Shown one piece after another: positions 13,769-16,080 of a DNA stretch of 16,080 bases. Under the pieces are notes generated by a model. It was not told the origin of the DNA, made no database searches, and worked only from the letters and a program-made list of their open reading frames with translations. Origin of the DNA: JAVBMB01 sp031552995 (lineage in GTDB: Bacteria; Bacillota; Clostridia; Oscillospirales; Butyricicoccaceae); assembly GCA_031552995.1 (NCBI GenBank), contig JAVBMB010000075.1:1-16080 (forward strand), given 5' to 3'. The translations under genes and the position numbers were made by a program. How positions within the stretch are numbered: the first letter of the stretch is position 1; each line of letters starts with the position of its first letter.

Positions 13769-15211
13769 ATGGAGCTTTCTCAGTTAATTAAGAGTACCGA
13801 CGTCGTAGAGTGCGGTTGCGGGCTGCAGGTTGACATTACTGATATCTGCTATGATTCACGGCTGGTCACACCGGGGTGCGCGTTTGTCGCAATCCGCGGA
13901 TTTGCCGCGGACGGGAACCGGTTTATTCCCGATGCCGTCAAATCCGGTGCGGCAGTGATTGTTACAGACGCCGAAAAACCGGACGGTGTGCCGTATGTGC
14001 TTGTGCGTGACGCGCGCGCCGCGCTGGCCGAGATGAGCTCGCAGTTTTTTTCAAACCCGCAGCAAAGCGTAAAAGTAATAGGCATCACCGGCACAAAAGG
14101 CAAGACGACCGTATCCGCCCTCGTGCGGCAAATCATCGAGCGATGGGGTATGCCATGCGGCCTTATAGGCACAAACGGTACGGTAATCGGCAACAAAACC
14201 ATACCTGCCGACCGTACAACGCCGGAGTCATATGACCTGTTCAAATATCTGGCCATGATGCGCGACAAAGGCTGCAAATACGCTGTGATGGAGGTCTCCT
14301 CCCATTCGCTGTGCCTTGCGAGGGTACACGGAATACAGTTTTGCGCGGCCGTGTTCACAAACCTCAGCCACGACCATCTTGACTTTCACAAAACAATGGA
14401 GGAATATCTCGCCGCCAAGGCAACGCTGTTCGACAGCTGCGACATCGGTGTATTCAACTACGATGACGAGGCCGGCCGCACGCTTATCGATACAAAGTCA
14501 TGCCGCAAATTGACATACTCGGCGGGCGATAACGCCGCCGACCTCGTCGCGAAAAATATCAACCTCAAGAGCGACCGGGTTGAGTTCGAAGCGGTCACGC
14601 TCGGCAGTATCGAGCGTGTCACGCTTGGTATCCCCGGCATGTTCAGCGTGTATAACGCACTGTCAGCCGCCGGGTGCGCTCTGGCGCTCGGCATACCGCT
14701 CGATATAATTGCGGACGCGCTGCGCACCGCAAAGGGCGCGGCCGGAAGGGTGGAGGTCGTCCCCACACCGGCAAAATACACAGTGATAATTGACTATGCG
14801 CATAGCCCGGACAGCATGGAAAAAGTTTTATGCGCAATCCGCGGCTTTGCCGCCGGGCGCATAATCGGGCTTATAGGTTGCGGCGGAGACCGGGACAAGA
14901 CAAAACGCCCCGTCATGGCAAAGATGTGTGTGGCGCACACCGATATCTGCATAATTACAAGCGATAATCCGCGCACCGAAAACCCCCGCGCGATAATCGA
15001 CGACATGCTGCCGGGCATAGCCGGCGCGCGCGTGCCGATACACATCATCGAGGATCGCCGCGCCGCAATAGCTTTTGCGCTTAAGATTGCGGAGCCCGGC
15101 GACACCGTAGTGCTGATGGGCAAGGGGCACGAGACGTACCAGGAGGTCGACGGTAAAAAGCTGCATTTTGACGAGCGCGAAATCGTCGCCGGTTTTTTTG
15201 CTGGGGCATAG
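13769..15211 (+). CDS. murE: MurE, UDP-MurNAc-tripeptide synthetase (meso-diaminopimelate adding)
   Basis: A 480-residue cytosolic ligase that adds the third amino acid to UDP-MurNAc-L-Ala-D-Glu using ATP. The N-terminal UDP-MurNAc-binding domain (about 1-95, with the YDSR motif at 28-31) is followed by the central ATPase domain with P-loop GITGTKGKTT (105-114), EVSSHSL (175-181) and the carbamylatable Lys217 (YLAAKATLF). The C-terminal domain contains DYAHSPDSM (342-350), GCGGDRDKTKRP (370-381) and SDNPRTENP (398-406). DNPR is the signature of enzymes that add meso-diaminopimelate; lysine-adding enzymes differ there (family knowledge). This predicts meso-DAP peptidoglycan. A purine-rich GGGAAGGG at 13751-13758 lies 10 bases before the ATG, 30 bases after the ftsI stop. 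Its C terminus ends shortly after GKGHETYQ (451-458), as usual. Confidence 0.96.
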   Translation: MELSQLIKSTDVVECGCGLQVDITDICYDSRLVTPGCAFVAIRGFAADGNRFIPDAVKSGAAVIVTDAEKPDGVPYVLVRDARAALAEMSSQFFSNPQQSVKVIGITGTKGKTTVSALVRQIIERWGMPCGLIGTNGTVIGNKTIPADRTTPESYDLFKYLAMMRDKGCKYAVMEVSSHSLCLARVHGIQFCAAVFTNLSHDHLDFHKTMEEYLAAKATLFDSCDIGVFNYDDEAGRTLIDTKSCRKLTYSAGDNAADLVAKNINLKSDRVEFEAVTLGSIERVTLGIPGMFSVYNALSAAGCALALGIPLDIIADALRTAKGAAGRVEVVPTPAKYTVIIDYAHSPDSMEKVLCAIRGFAAGRIIGLIGCGGDRDKTKRPVMAKMCVAHTDICIITSDNPRTENPRAIIDDMLPGIAGARVPIHIIEDRRAAIAFALKIAEPGDTVVLMGKGHETYQEVDGKKLHFDEREIVAGFFAGA

Positions 15212-15258
15212 GCGAAGAAATCGGTTTCAATTAAACATGATATGGGGATAGTGAGGAC

Positions 15259-16080
15259 ATGAAGTATATTTTGCAGACAGCCGGGCTGTCGTTTGCGATA
15301 GTCGTGCTGACGGCGCCGCTGATAATCAATAAGCTCAGGGAGCTCAAGTTTGGGCAGAAGATTCTTGAGGACGGCCCTGTGTGGCACTCCGGCAAGCAGA
15401 ACACTCCGACAATCGGCGGCGTCATCTTCATCCTTTCCATTACAATCACGCTGCTCAGTTTCATCCCGCACATGTCGGTATCGGGGGATTGGCGTCCGCT
15501 GCTTATGCTGGCGCTGTCGCTTGTTTTTGCCGGTATCGGGCTTGTAGACGACTGGACAAAAATCCGCAAAAAGCAGAACAAGGGCATTACCGCGCTGCAA
15601 AAAATACTGCTTCAAATCGCGGCCGCCGCGCTGTTTATCACCTTAATGCGCGGCATGGGCTACCTGGAAAATCACATTTATATTCCGTTTTTCGGTTACA
15701 CCATAGCGGCGCCGTGGCTCGTGTATTTACCGTTTTCGGTCTTTGTAATCGTCGGGGCAAATAATGCCGTAAACTTTACCGACGGCATAGACGGGCTGTG
15801 CAGCGGCGTAACTCTGATTGTATCGATATTCTTTTCCGTGGCGTTTTTGCGCGTCGGGCAGGGCGGGGCCGATATGTTCTCGCTTGCGCTCGCCGGCTCT
15901 CTGTGCGGGTTTTTCATCTTCAACCGCCACCCTGCAAAGGTGTTTATGGGCGACACAGGTTCGTTTGCGCTCGGCGGTCTAGTTGTTTCGGTTGCTATCT
16001 TTTTGAGAATGGAAATTCTGCTCGGCATCGTTGGTATTATCTATGTTGTTGAGTCATTATCTGTTATCATGCAGGTTGGA
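15259..16080 (+). CDS. mraY: MraY, phospho-MurNAc-pentapeptide transferase (C terminus beyond the window)
   Basis: The frame stays open from the ATG at 15259 to the right edge, 274 codons, so the end is missing; MraY is usually about 320 residues. It is a polytopic membrane enzyme that links phospho-MurNAc-pentapeptide to undecaprenyl phosphate, making lipid I. Seen here are an N-terminal membrane segment, NTPTIGGV (48-55, equivalent to TPTMGG), GLVDDWTKI (94-102) with the Asp97-Asp98 pair, NNAVNFTDGIDGL (168-180) with Asp175 and Asp178, and FMGDTGSFALGG (229-240) with Asp232, all at expected spacing. At least six hydrophobic segments are present. GGGGA at 15244-15248 lies 10 bases before the ATG; GAGG lies closer but only 2 bases away. 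It follows murE by 47 bases, without the murF that commonly stands between them. Confidence 0.95.
   Translation, partial: MKYILQTAGLSFAIVVLTAPLIINKLRELKFGQKILEDGPVWHSGKQNTPTIGGVIFILSITITLLSFIPHMSVSGDWRPLLMLALSLVFAGIGLVDDWTKIRKKQNKGITALQKILLQIAAAALFITLMRGMGYLENHIYIPFFGYTIAAPWLVYLPFSVFVIVGANNAVNFTDGIDGLCSGVTLIVSIFFSVAFLRVGQGGADMFSLALAGSLCGFFIFNRHPAKVFMGDTGSFALGGLVVSVAIFLRMEILLGIVGIIYVVESLSVIMQVG

Noticed and set aside
14794..15615. Long open frame on the minus strand opposite murE and mraY (273 codons).
   Set aside because: It lies antisense to two clearly conserved genes, and its translation shows no recognisable motif.
1..16080. CRISPR array, insertion sequences, prophage, tRNA or rRNA genes.
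   Set aside because: No spaced repeat array, transposase, integrase or structural RNA gene was recognised on either strand.

Overview
The window looks like chromosomal DNA of an anaerobic, Gram-positive Clostridia-type Firmicute with fairly GC-rich DNA (mid-fifties percent by eye). The evidence is an mraZ-led division and cell-wall (dcw) cluster, a DNAPR-type signature refined here to DNPR in MurE (meso-diaminopimelate peptidoglycan), a tetrahydrofolate riboswitch in front of an ECF folate transporter gene, a DUF1540 protein, and strong AGGAGG-type ribosome binding sites. The order or family cannot be fixed from the sequence alone. There are no rRNA or tRNA genes, insertion sequences, phage genes or CRISPR arrays.

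Layout. (1) 1-1861: the end of an FtsW/RodA/SpoVE glycosyltransferase gene, overlapping a class B penicillin-binding protein gene by 4 bases. This is a polymerase plus transpeptidase pair. (2) 1862-2704: a promoter, a stable leader hairpin, a THF riboswitch and folT, which starts with TTG. (3) 2858-4024: a lipoprotein of the serine beta-lactamase/DD-peptidase fold in which all three catalytic motifs are altered. (4) 4075-8701: a compact probable operon of two tandem alanine-racemase-family genes, a polysaccharide pyruvyl transferase gene and an FrhB-like iron-sulfur protein gene. It ends at a perfect 13-bp terminator. (5) 8823-9140, minus strand: a small protein with two DUF1540 domains. (6) 9330-16080: the dcw cluster, with a consensus-like promoter, 10-bp-spaced MraZ operator repeats, then mraZ, rsmH, ftsL, ftsI with two PASTA domains, murE and the start of mraY. 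No murF lies between murE and mraY.

How the parts fit. Most genes concern the cell envelope. The racemases would supply D-amino acids for peptidoglycan. MurE and MraY make and load the precursor onto lipid. The two class B transpeptidases and the SEDS protein polymerise and cross-link it. The pyruvyl transferase probably modifies a wall or surface glycan. FolT, with its riboswitch, is a folate-uptake unit inserted among them.

The points most worth a second look are the degenerate beta-lactamase-fold lipoprotein, the second racemase with its altered active-site positions (including an Asn where its sister has a Tyr, possibly pointing to serine), the racemase/pyruvyl transferase/FrhB operon as a possible envelope-modification cassette, and the well-defined MraZ operator and THF riboswitch.
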